From: Rhizophagus irregularis
Lineage: Eukaryota; Glomeromycota; Glomeromycetes; Glomerales; Glomeraceae
DNA length: 64,000 nucleotides
NCBI RefSeq assembly: GCF_026210795.1
Contig: NC_089441.1
Span: 682,001 to 746,000, forward strand
Direction of reading: 5' to 3'
Shown here: one piece after another, positions 47,907 to 57,831 of the stretch
Layout: the number at the start of each line of letters is the position of its first letter
Position numbering within the stretch: the first letter of the stretch is position 1
Position numbers and translations under genes: made by a program
The notes under the pieces: model-generated
Databases searched by the model: none
The model's input: only the letters and a program-made list of their open reading frames with translations
Told to the model about the DNA's origin: nothing

Positions 47907-49620
47907 GTTCGGGTGGGCTTCCGAAGAACGGAAAACCCAAAGATTCGTAAGTACGAATCTTTAATTTATTTTTGTTATTTTTTTATTATTACGAACGGTT
48001 TACTAACCGTTCTTGTATTTTTTTTTATAGGTTCGGGAGGGCTTCCGAAGAACGAAAACCCAAAGATTCACGTACGAATCTTATTTTTTTTTATTTTTTT
48101 TTTAATATTATGAACGGTTACTAATAACCGTTCTTTTTCTTTTTTTAGGATCGGATGGGCTTCCGTGTTCCGAAGAACGGGAAAATTCCAAGATTCGTAA
48201 GAATCTTGGATTTTTTTTTATTTTTTTTAAAAAAAATATTACGAACGGTTACTAATAACCGTTCTTTTATTTTTTATAGGTTCGGCCGTTTGGGTGGGCT
48301 TCCGTGTTCCGAAGAACGGGAAATCTCCAAAGATTCGTAAGAATCTTGGATTTTTTTTTTATTGTTTTTAAAAAAAATATTACGAACGGTTACTAATAAC
48401 CGTTCTTTCTTTTTTTAGGATCTGGTGGGCTTCCGAAGAAAGGAAAACCAAGAAACCAAGATTCGTAAGTAAGTACGAATCTTGGTTTAATTTTTTTGTT
48501 TTTTTTTTAATATATGAACGGTTTACTAATAACCGTTCTTTTCTTTTTTTTAGGATCGGGTGGGCTTCCGAAGAACGAAAACCCAAAGATTCGTAAGTAC
48601 GAATCTTTAATTTTTGTTTTTATTTATTATTATTACGAATGGTTTACTAACCATTCTTTCTTTTTTTTTATAGGTTCGGGTGGGCTTCCAAAGAACGAAA
48701 ACCCAAAGATTCGTAAGTACGAATCTTTAATCTTTTTTTTATTTATTATTATTACGAATGGTTTACTAACCATTCTTTCTTTTTTTTTTAGGTTCGGGTG
48801 GGCTTCCGAAGAACGAAAACCCAAAGATAAAGATTCGTAAGTACAGTACGAATCTTTATATATTTTTTATTTTTATTTTTTTTTATCATTTTGGAACGGT
48901 TTACTAACCGTTCCTTTCTTTTTTTATAGGTTCGGGCGGGCTTTTGTGTGGAAAAACCAAGATTCGTAAGTACGAATCTTGGTTTAATTTTTTTAATTTT
49001 TTTTTTAATATTAATGAACGGTTACTAATAACCGTTCTTTCTTTTTTTTAGGATCGGGTGGAGTGGGCTTCCGACCTTCGGGAAAAGAAGAACCAAGATT
49101 CGTAAGTACGAATCTTGGTTTATTTTTTTAATTTTTTTTTTTTAATATTACGAACGGTTACTAATAACCGTTCTTTCTTTTTTTTAGGATCGGGTGGGCT
49201 TCTGACCTTTGGGAAAAGAGGAACCAAGATTCGTAAGTACGAATCTTGGTTTATTTTTTTTTGATTTTTTTTTCAATATTAATGAACGGTTACTAATAAC
49301 CGTTCTTTCTTTTTTTAGGATCGGGTGGAGTGGGCTTCCGACCTTCGGGAAAAGAAGAACCAAGATTCGTAAGTACGAATCTTGGTTTATTTTTTTGATT
49401 TTTTTTTTAATATTATTATGAACGGTTACTAATAACCGTTCTTTTCTTTTCTTTTTAGGTCTCGGGTGTCTCAGGTGTCTTCTGAAGAACGGAAAAAACC
49501 AAAGATTCGTAAGTAAGTACGAATCTTGGTTTTTTTTCTTATTTTTTTAATATTATGAACGGTTACTAACCGTTCTTCTCTTTTATAGGTTCGGGTGGAT
49601 TGCTAAAGAACAATCAAAGA
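47907..49620 (+). repeat. Tandem array of 14 exon-intron-like units, about 130 bp each
   Basis: Mini-exons start at 47907, 48031, 48149, 48280, 48419, 48554, 48674, 48792, 48930, 49052, 49188, 49319, 49459 and 49589. Each follows a T-rich tract ending TTTTTAG or TTTATAG, begins G(T/A)TCGGGTGGGCTTCC and ends AAGATTC|GTAAGT (36-57 nt; 48031 has a changed donor). The intron-like part carries GAACGGTTTACTAACCGTTC or GAACGGTTACTAATAACC plus GTTC, that is TACTAAC or TACTAAT in a hairpin loop. The exon end and intron start form another hairpin with GTAAGT in the loop. Mini-exon lengths are not all multiples of three, so it is unlikely to be an ordinary protein gene. Confidence 0.9.
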
Positions 49621-49935
49621 TTCGTATATACGAATACATGAATCATGTAATTGTGGAATTGTATTTGAATTAGCAATATTTTTTGTAAATTAGATAGATG
49701 CAATAATAATAATATAATTATAAAGTATTTAAGCATTAATAAATACATTTATTTAATAAATTTGATAAAAAAAATCAAAATAAATTCATAAATAAATGGG
49801 TTGTTATTAGACCATAATTCGGCTTAAAGTTTTAAGGTCGAATATTGGTCAATTTAAACCTAAATAATGGTCGAATAATTAGTCCGAATTTGGGACGATT
49901 GGCACCCTAAATGCGCCCGAAAATTCAACCTCAAT
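49621..49935. other. 3' part of the CACTA element, subterminal repeats
   Basis: AT-rich sequence after the last unit, then repeated TTCGGC, TCGAATA and TTCGACC motifs leading to the right TIR. Confidence 0.6.
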
Positions 49936-51316
49936 TTGACACAGGTTAGACCATTATTCGACCTATATTCGACCTGGTCAAATTTAGGCCGAATTGTCCT
50001 TTTTCGACTAGTGGATACTTACGGGTGCTGGAATGTGGGAGCTCACTTCTTTGTGAGTAACGAAGATTGTGATACTGTTTCAGAAGCGTTAAAAATAGTT
50101 CGTAGTAGTTTCTGTCGCTGGATTCCCCGTTATATTTTTTCAGATCAAAGTAGTATCGAGGCTAAAGCCATCAAGAAGGCTTTTCCCGGGATCAGTGCTG
50201 GTGAACAGGAGTGCGAAGTAATCCTTTGTGTTGTACACGTTACAAGAACGTGGATGACAAAGATTTATGAGAAACAAACTCGGGATGTTATGAACGCAGC
50301 AATGCATAAAAGAACAAAAATCAGCTGCGAGAAACTTGTGCAAGATGCAATCAATGATTGTCCCGTTCCCGCTATTCAAAATTATATAAAAAGGAATTTT
50401 ATGAAAAATACACAACAATGGGGGTTGTGGGCACGCCAACATTCGCCGCTTCTTCTGCAGGTTACATCTACGAATCCGTTGGAATCCTACCACAGCGAAT
50501 TGAAGAGATTAACATCTTCGTCACATGGATTAATTGGTATGCCTGCCTCTTTTCGTTTATTCATTTTCTTCCATTTTTCTCTATTACTCACTCTTTTTCT
50601 TTACTTTTTTCTTATTTTCCTCTTCTCTTGCCGTTTTGTTCTTTTCATTTTCTCTTGGTTGTTTTCTTTTCTTTTACACTTTTCCTTCTTCTCTCCTTCC
50701 CCTTTCTTTCATTTGATCACTTATTTAAGGTGCCGTATATAATACTGTTGATGTTGATTTCAAAAAGATATCCGAAGCTGAAAGAGCTGCTTTTGAATTC
50801 CGTACAAAGAAAATATCTGCCTATGGTGTGGATAATGATATTATAGAGGAAATTCACAAGTTTCCCTTTCCACTTCAACGTCTACTTGTTAAGGAGGCTT
50901 GTTCTGTGATGAATAGAATTGAAAAAGGTAAAGGTGCACCGGGTTTATCCTCGCTTAATTGTCACTGTCTGTTTCGAAATTGATATCTGCTACCATGCAA
51001 ACATATTTTTCACGAACACATCTATGGAAGCACCAAATTATTGACCGTTGATGTATGGAAAGCATTTCAGGGAATGTTTGAAGAATGTGGCTATGAAATA
51101 TATGAAAATCGCGAATCAGTGATAGAATTTGTGCAGACGAAACAACTAAAAGAAGCTGAAGATAGGAGACTTACTGTGGTGGAACTAACCGAAAGAATTC
51201 GTGATAAATACTGGAGTGTTGAAGAGAGGGGTGATACTGAGAAAACAGAAACTTTTATTTCTATGCTAGAAGCTTCTCTAAATCTGATTATTTCGAATTT
51301 TGATAAATCAAATTAA

Positions 51317-51634
51317 AAAAATTTAATTTTTTAGATTAAGTGAACGAAAATTTATTCATTATGTATTTTTTTTTGTTTTACAATTCTTTTTTTAAAAATT
51401 ATCAATTAAAAATTTTTCGCTTAAGAATTTATTAAATTAATCTATTAAAAATTTCTATTAAAAATTTTTTCTATTTAAAAATTTTCATTAAAAAAATTTT
51501 ACTAAATTTCTAAATTTTATTATTTGTATAATAAATATAAAATAATAACAATAAATATGTATAATAAATAAATAATAACAATTTTCGGCATTAAATCTTT
51601 AAATAATATGATTTTTTCTTTAAATTTGTACCAA
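51317..51634. other. 3' flank of the MULE transposase, AT-rich
   Basis: Repeated AAAATTTTTC-type words, no gene. Confidence 0.5.
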
Positions 51635-51815
51635 TTACAGTCACCTAAGAGTCACGTGACTTAAACTGATCACGTGATTTAACTCCGCTTTAGACGCCCC
51701 CCTATTATAGTAACTTACTGACATTATCATAATTCCGGCCCTGAAAAAATGTGTACAGCTTATATTAAAAAATTTTTTTCATCACCTGACCCCTATATGT
51801 ATATTTCTGGGTCCT
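51635..51815 (-). repeat. Right TIR of the MULE
   Basis: Reverse complement of 45349-45530. The last bases CTGGGTCCT abut the GATCCGTT duplication. A run of extra C/G (CGCCCCCCTATTATAG) distinguishes it from the left arm. Confidence 0.85.
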
Positions 51816-51823
51816 GATCCGTT

Positions 51824-52571
51824 CATACAACAGAAACTTAATTCCGGCTGGAATTAAGTTTTATTTGGACAATTTGTCCAAATGATTATCGGTAAATTGA
51901 TTGTGACATGCATATCAGACCGATAAATACATTAATACCTGTGGTTCCAATAAATAAATTAATTACTGATCACACTAATTTGAAATATTACAATTTCAAT
52001 TCCCATAATTATTACTTACGGCGACCACTACAGCAAATAACAAAAAAAATCTCACCTTAAGAAATGGTACTACAATAAGGAAAAAAACTAAAAAAAAAGA
52101 AAGGATCACTTATAAATAAACATTAGCGCTTAATAAAATGTGAATTTGTTGCGTGATTTTTGAGTAAATTAAATGACGGATCTCCATAATAGGTTACACT
52201 AAACCTGTCTGATCCTAATGCAGACCATTACGGAATTTTTCGGTATTACTGGGATCGCTGAATTATCACAAAGTTTCAGAAAATTTTCAAAGACCGGTCA
52301 GGACTCAGGACCGAGGACCAAGTGAGCATCTTTACTATAAAGAATCAAGTTATTGCCCACCGTTCGTAGATGGTTTAAAAAATACAGTACATAATGCATT
52401 AATGGTGAAATCGTTTAATTAGTGGAAATAATAATAATAAGCATTTTAAATCAATTAATTGAATTTTACTTTTCATTTTTGTCTATTATTGAGTATTTAT
52501 TTTACAAATTTATATAAATACATAAAACAAAAATTTTATTTGTGAGGTATTTTAATTTAAATATATAATTG
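51824..52571. other. Intergenic between two transposons
   Basis: No gene is supported. It contains the sequence into which the MULE inserted (continuing TAATAG/GATCCGTT from 45340). Confidence 0.4.
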
Positions 52572-53560
52572 GGTTTAAAATTTGAACGCACCTGCGCGCA
52601 CCTTACCACGTGATTTATTTTTAAAATTTGATTGGCTAATTATTTATTTATCAAATAAACAAACTTTTGGTTATTTTATTTTATTTTATTTTATTTTTGA
52701 ACTTGAAAATGGCTTTTCTAAAAAAGTGTTCTCAAATAAAAAACACCGAAATAATAATATATGCGGTTTTAAAACCCATACTGAAGTCCAGGTAAACCTA
52801 AAAAAGAAAAGAGAGGGAACGTTAATAGCGATCTCATAAAAAAACCACCAAAATAATAAAAAAAACCCAAGAATCTCGCCTTCTTATGATTTTAAAGCCC
52901 ATATCAAGACCCGCGGTATTCTTAAAAAAGGGAAAGAAAGAAAGAAAACATTAATAGTATTCTCAAATAAAAAAAAGACACCAAAATAAAAAAAAATCAA
53001 GAAACTCACCTTCTTACTCGCGATTTCAACGTTCATACCGAAGTCCAAGGTGTTTCTAAGAAAAAGAGAGAAAGAACTTAGCAATATTATTAAACAAAAA
53101 AAGTAAATATAATAAAAAAAAATCAAGAAATTCACCTTCCTACTCGTGATTTCAAAGTTTATACCAAAGCTCAAGGTGTTCCTAAAAAATGAGTGAGAAA
53201 GATCTTTAATAATATTTTCAAACAAAAAAAAAGACACAAAAATAATAAAAAACCAAGAAACCCACTTTATGATTTCAAAGTCCATACCGAAGTTCAAGTT
53301 ATTCCTAAAAAAAGAAAGCGTTAATAACGTCCTCAGATAAAAAAAAGAGACGTGAAAACAACAAAAGACAAGAAATTTTTACTTTCTTACTTGCGATTTC
53401 AAAGTTTTTACCATTTTAAGAGAGAAAAAATAATATTTTCAAAAGAAGGAATATTGCATAGCGGGTTGACTGGTGCATAACAAAAATACGCTCCAATTAG
53501 CCAATCAAATTTTAAAAATAAATCACGTGCTAAGGTGCAGGTGCGTTTAAATTTTAAACC
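52572..53560. mobile_element. Non-autonomous TIR element, about 1 kb, with an internal exon-intron-like array
   Basis: The left end GGTTTAAAATTTGAACGCAC and the reverse complement of the right end GGTTTAAAATTTAAACGCAC match. The match continues for about 75 bp through CACGTGATTTATTTTTAAAA and TTTGATTGGCTAATT. A target duplication is not certain; TATATAATT occurs on both sides but is offset by a few bases on the right. No transposase is present. The TIR sequence is unlike those of the MULE or CACTA elements above. The superfamily is not determined. Confidence 0.75.
52790..53425 (-). repeat. Second tandem array of exon-intron-like units (5-6 copies, about 126 bp), minus strand
   Basis: Read on the minus strand, mini-exons start at 53304, 53181, 53055, 52919 and 52797. 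Each follows a T-rich tract and AG and begins GAACACCTTGGACTTCGGTA or a variant. Where complete, they end AAG|GTGAGTTTC (53010), AAG|GTGAAT (53136) or the GC-type AAG|GCGAGA (52879). Lengths are 41-46 nt. The donor lies in a small hairpin, AAGAA-GGTGAGT-TTCTT. TATTAAC/TACTAAT-like words precede the T tract. The unit at about 53370-53420 has lost its acceptor. The minus-strand frame 52884-53297 is the array read through. Confidence 0.8.
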
Positions 53561-54671
53561 TATTTATATAATTTGGTAGAAGTTTTTTCAATTTCAGGAT
53601 TAATATAATTTTTTTGGAAAATAAAAATTATCTAATAAGTGTATCCAAAAGGTAATATGGCTCATATTCCGTAATTTCTTTATACATTTCTGTACGCATC
53701 CGGATGTATTACAATTGGTGGTATCTATCAGGTTCTATTTATTATTTATTATCATACTACTATGTAACTTTCACGTAGTTTTCTTTTATTTATTTATGCA
53801 ATTTTGGTATTTAAATATTTGATTTTTTATTTTCTAGTTTCTACTTGTTTTATACAATAGTGACAAATAACACTATTTAACTATTTTATAAAAATTGTTC
53901 TCGGAATAAGCGTTAAAAATAAGGGTGCATTGTTACAGTTGATAAATATCTAACCCATTTCGTGAGTGCATTTTGTGTGGACATGAAACTATATAATCTA
54001 TAATTATTGTGTCAACATTTAATATCAGAAAAATTTGATGCTAATCGTTTTAGTTTGCATTACCAAATATAGTATATCCCATAAAAAAATCATATGCAAT
54101 ATAGCCCAGATGCATAAAGAATATGTGAAACATGTGGGGATGTCTCTCCTGCATTAAGAATCAGGCCTTTTTTCTTTTGAAATTATTAAAAAATGATTAA
54201 TTTAAATTTTATATTAATTGAAAATTAAATAACTTCATTTTAATAAAAATAATATTTTCCACTCAGACGTAAATGAAGTAAATATTTAAGTTTATATTAT
54301 ACAATTTTAATATCTGTAATTTAGTTAATTAAAAACTTAATTAATTGGTAAAAATAATCAATAACGAAAAAATTTGCATCAATATAACTCCTCTTTTGGA
54401 TTAATTATTTTTTGTAATATTACTATATGAATTCGTATGTCGTATACTGTGATACGACGTATATGGACGCATGATTTTTTTACGCCAGTCCGTTTGTTAT
54501 TATAATTTCTCCTTTTGGATTAATTATTTTATACGAGTATATGGGCGCATGAATTTTTTACGCTAGTCCGTTTACCAATATAATTCCTTTTTTATTCTCA
54601 TTGATTTATAAAGTATTAAAGAAACGCCGAGCTATTTTAAAAAAAATCCTACCGTAATATAAAATTTTAAG
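53561..54671. other. Intergenic upstream of the tandem kinase gene
   Basis: AT-rich sequence. Near the gene are two copies of a motif, TGGACGCATGATTTTTTTAC and TGGGCGCATGAATTTTTTAC (54462 and 54541), each followed by GCCAGTCCGTTT or GCTAGTCCGTTT. This is a short tandem duplication in the presumed promoter. AAACGCCGAGC follows at 54622. Confidence 0.5.
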
Positions 54672-57600
54672 ATGAATCATAGTAACGACAAAAAGAATGA
54701 AACTCAAATCCCAATAGAATCTGAATTTAACAAATTAAATGTCTCTGACAAAATTTCTAATCCGTCAAACAATCATAAAAAGTGTTATAGACCAAAATAT
54801 AAAAAATTATGGTGCAGAGAATGTGCCCCTTGTTGCATAATTGAAGGATGGACCAGTGATAATAAGTATATTGATAAATTTATCAAGGAAACGATTTATA
54901 ATGCAAAATATTTTGTTTATGAATATGATAATGATGATAGTAGTGATGATAGTTTATATGATAGTGATGATCATGATGATTATATTAATCGGTATAATAA
55001 GGATTATTATCATCTACTATTTCTTGAATGGGTACCATTTGATAAATTTGAAGGTATAAAACAAATTGGGGAAGGTGGATTTTCTAAAATATATTCTGCA
55101 ACATGGATCGATGGTAAAGCAAAGTATAAAAGACAAGATGATGGAAGTTGGAAAAAAAAAGAATCCAGCCCAATGAAAATTGCTTTGAAAAAGTTAAATG
55201 ATTCACAGAATATATCAGTTGAATATCTAAATAAAGTATGTTTTTATATTCAATATTAATTTATTATGATAATTTTTTGTTCTGTTTTTTAATATGCATT
55301 TAAACTATTCCTAATTTAATCATAGCTTAAAACATATTGGAATTTACAAAGGAAAGATTCAAAATATTATGGAATAACAAAAGATTCAGAAACAAAGGAA
55401 TTTATGATGATTATTGAATTTTCAGAAAGAGGAAGTTTAAGAAGCATTCTTTCTAATGATTTTAGCAATATTTTATGGAAAGATAAAATTAATTGCTTAT
55501 TTAAATTATCATCCAACCTTCAAAAATTACACAAATTAGAATATATCCATAAAAATTTTCATAGTGGAAATGTATTATATAATGAAGATAAAGTTATCTA
55601 TATTTCAGATTTTGGATTATTAGGACCATCATATAGACAAAAGGTAGATGATGAAGTATGTGGTGTGCTACCATATATTGCACCGGAAGTATTAAATGGA
55701 GAACCATATACATTTTCTTCTGATATCTATAGTTTTGGTGTAATTATGACAGAGTTATCATCTGGAAAACCTCCTTTTTATAAAAGAAAACATGATATTA
55801 ACTTGGCATTGGAAATATGTAATGGACTCAGACCAGAATTTGGAAAGGGAACTCCTGAAATTTACAAGAAATTAGCTCATAGATGTATGAACGCTATTCC
55901 AAATCAAAGGCCAACAGCAACTGAATTGACTAAAATTTTAGATTATTGGCATGATTCTTTACATGTAAAGACATACGATAAATTTGGTTATAAAGGAGAG
56001 GAAATTATGACCATGTTTGAAAAAGCTGATAAAGAGATACCAAATATTTTAACTTCATATGAAACGAATCCCGATGCTATTTACACTAGTAGAGTATTTA
56101 CATTTAACAATTTATCAAAACCCATTAATTCACCTGTTATTACTTCATATCTGAATGATGAAGGAGGCAATGAAGGTACAAATTATATTCTAGATTTTTT
56201 TATTATCAAGCAATAAGATCATAATTACTAATTTTATTTAACATTCTGAATTTAATAAATTGATGAAAATTCAATTCAGTAAACAATAAACATAGAGGAT
56301 GTTATTATCTACCTTATACATTATGGTGCAAAGAATGTGTTCCTCATTGCATAATTGAAGGATGGACTAGCGGAAACCATAATATTGATGAATTTATCAA
56401 GGATACGATTTATAATGCAAAATATACAAAATATAGTGATTATGATGATTATAAGTATCCATTATTTCTTGAATGGGTACCATTTGATAGATTTAAAGAC
56501 GTAAAACCAATTGGTGAAGGTGGATTTGCTAAAGTATATTCTGCAATATGGATTGATGGAAAAACGAAATATGAAAGACAATATGATGGAAGTTGGGAAA
56601 AAAGAGAACCTGAACCTATAAAAGTTGCTTTGAAAAAATTGAATGAATCACAAAATATTTCAGCTGAATATTTAAATGAGGTATAGTATTTTGTATTAAA
56701 GTTACTTGTAATGATTTATTTCGTTTATAAACTTTTTCTAATTTATATTATAGCTTAAAATACATTGGAAATATAATAATAGGGAAGCAAATGACTTTTT
56801 GAAGTTTTATGGAATAACAAAAGACCCAGAGACCAATGAGCTCATTATGATTATTGAATTTTCAGAAAAGGGAAATTTAAGAAACTTTCTTTTAAATGAA
56901 TTCAACAATACTTTATGGAAAGATAAAATTTTGTTCTTACTTAAATTATCATATGATCTTTATAATTTACATAAATTAGGATATTGTCATAAAGATTTTC
57001 ATAGTGGAAATATATTACAAATTTATAATCAAGAAACAGAGACCAATATTTCTTACATTTCAGATTTTGGATTATCAGGATCATTAAGTAAACAAAAATC
57101 AGATGGTAAGATATGTGGTGTGTTGCCATATATTGCTCCGGAAGTATTAAATGGAGAACCATATACAATATCTTCAGATATCTATAGTTTTGGTATAATT
57201 ATGGCTGAATTATCATCCGGAAAACCACCTTTCCATAAAAGAAAACATGGTTCTATCTTAGCACTAGAAATATGTAATGGATTCAGACCAGCATTTGGAA
57301 AAGGAACTCCTGAAATTTACAAGAAATTAGCTTATAGATGTATGAATGCTATTCCAGATCAAAGACCAACAGCAAAAGAATTGTATTATGTAATGCGTTC
57401 TTGGATAAATAATGATGAAGAAACGAAAGAAATAAGCTATAAAGAAGAAGTTAAGGTCATTTTTGAAGAAGCTGATAAAGAGATACCAAATATTTCAATC
57501 TCATATGAAAAGAATCCTGATGCTATTTATACTAGTAGATTATTTACATTTAGTAATTTATCAAAACCCATTAACTCACCTATTATTACTTCATACCTAA

Positions 57601-57831
57601 ATGAAGAAGAAGAAGATAAAGGTATTAATCATATTTCAGATTTTTTTTACGAAGTAATAACATTATAATCACTAATTATTATTTAACAGAATGTCAAGAT
57701 TCACAAATAATCGACTTAGAAGTTCCTAGTTCAGAAGGTAATTTCATTTATCATGTATTTACAATCGTTATTAAAAATAAACTAATACTATTAATTTATT
57801 TGTAGACGAATGCGACGAAAATAACGCTTAA
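54672..57831 (+). CDS. Tandem kinase protein: pseudokinase plus active-type kinase, six exons, about 918 aa
   Basis: Exons are 54672-55235, 55326-56175, 56280-56680, 56754-57621, 57690-57737 and 57806-57831; all phases match with no stop. Domain 1 has WCRECAPCC, an Asp/Ser/Tyr-rich insert (YEYDNDDSSDDSLYDSDDHD), GEGGFSKIYSATW, MKIALKKL, then HKNFHSGN, where Asn replaces the catalytic Asp, and DFGLLG and LPYIAPEVL. Domain 2 starts at 56280 (VNNKHRGCYYLPYT then LWCKECVPHC) and has GEGGFAKVYSAIW, KVALKKL, HKDFHSGN, DFGLSG and APE, complete. The second copy has no start codon of its own: an in-frame TGA precedes it and there is no ATG. Its exon follows an ATTCAG acceptor whose phase fits the donor NEG|GTACAA of the first. 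A fused product is therefore the simplest reading. Otherwise domain 2 would be a 5'-truncated pseudogene. Confidence 0.7.

Larger units (their letters stand above)
46690..50013. mobile_element. Non-autonomous CACTA (CMC/EnSpm-like) element, 3.3 kb, inside the MULE transposase
   Basis: The left end is CACTAGTCGAAAAAGGA and the right end is its inverse, TCCTTTTTCGACTAGTG. The insertion is flanked by GAT on both sides (46687-46689, 50014-50016). A CACTA terminus with a 3-bp duplication defines the superfamily. Subterminal regions hold repeated TTCGGCC, ATTCGAC and TTCGACC words in both orientations (46700-46800 and 49800-50005), as CACTA elements usually do. No transposase frame is present. The interior is a pyrimidine tract, a purine minisatellite and the exon-intron-like array described separately. 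The frame-perfect interruption of the transposase confirms the boundaries to the base. Confidence 0.92.
45838..51316 (+). pseudogene. MULE transposase, split by the CACTA insertion and carrying a premature TGA
   Basis: Segments are 45838-46689, 50017-50536 and 50730-51316. The first two join exactly in frame if the CACTA element and one GAT are removed (YVRD then TYGCWNVGAHFF). An intron (GTATGC...AAG, 50537-50729) follows. The N-terminal region carries a FAR1/WRKY-GCM-type zinc-binding layout (FACHLTKHRES, KLCHAKIRV, HTHT). The DDE triad is in TLIDSTHKTNKYDW, FSDQSSIEAKAI and NPLESYHSELK. A SWIM zinc finger, CHC...CKHIFHEH, follows, and within it a TGA at 50981-50983 stands where Arg/Gly would be expected. 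Without these two lesions the frame would encode about 652 residues. It mobilises MULEs by cut-and-paste; this copy cannot make full-length protein unless the insertion is removed and the TGA is read through. Confidence 0.88.
45349..51815. mobile_element. Complete Mutator-like element (MULE) with long TIRs, 6.5 kb, carrying a nested CACTA element
   Basis: The element begins AGGACCCAGAAATATA at 45349 and ends with the inverse, CTGGGTCCT, at 51815. Both ends are flanked by GATCCGTT (45341-45348 and 51816-51823), a perfect 8-bp target duplication. The TIRs extend about 180 bp. The inner part CGTCTAAAGCGGAGTTAAAT followed by CACGTGATCA is identical in both arms, while the middle is diverged. It encodes a MULE-type DDE transposase on the plus strand. 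Removing the nested CACTA leaves about 3.1 kb. MULEs usually make 8-11 bp duplications, which fits. Confidence 0.9.

Noticed and set aside
47913-49421. Frames reading GSGGLPKNENPKIR repeatedly, which could suggest a repeat protein
   Set aside because: Stops occur in every unit, mini-exon lengths are not consistently multiples of three, and the frames exist only because the repeat unit is short. Treated as part of the array.
47265-49620. CRISPR-type repeat array
   Set aside because: Eukaryotic context; units are contiguous with splice-like signals, vary in length, and the intervening sequence is itself repeated rather than unique spacers.
46690-50013. Removal of the whole CACTA element by splicing at its termini (CACTA|GTCGAA to CGACTAG|TG)
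   Set aside because: The right end is acceptor-like, but the left donor is poor and the join would add 10 nt and shift the transposase frame.
52884-53297. Phe-rich minus-strand frame of 137 aa, apparently membrane-like
   Set aside because: It is the tandem array read through T-rich intron-like parts; periodicity and splice-like signals explain it better.
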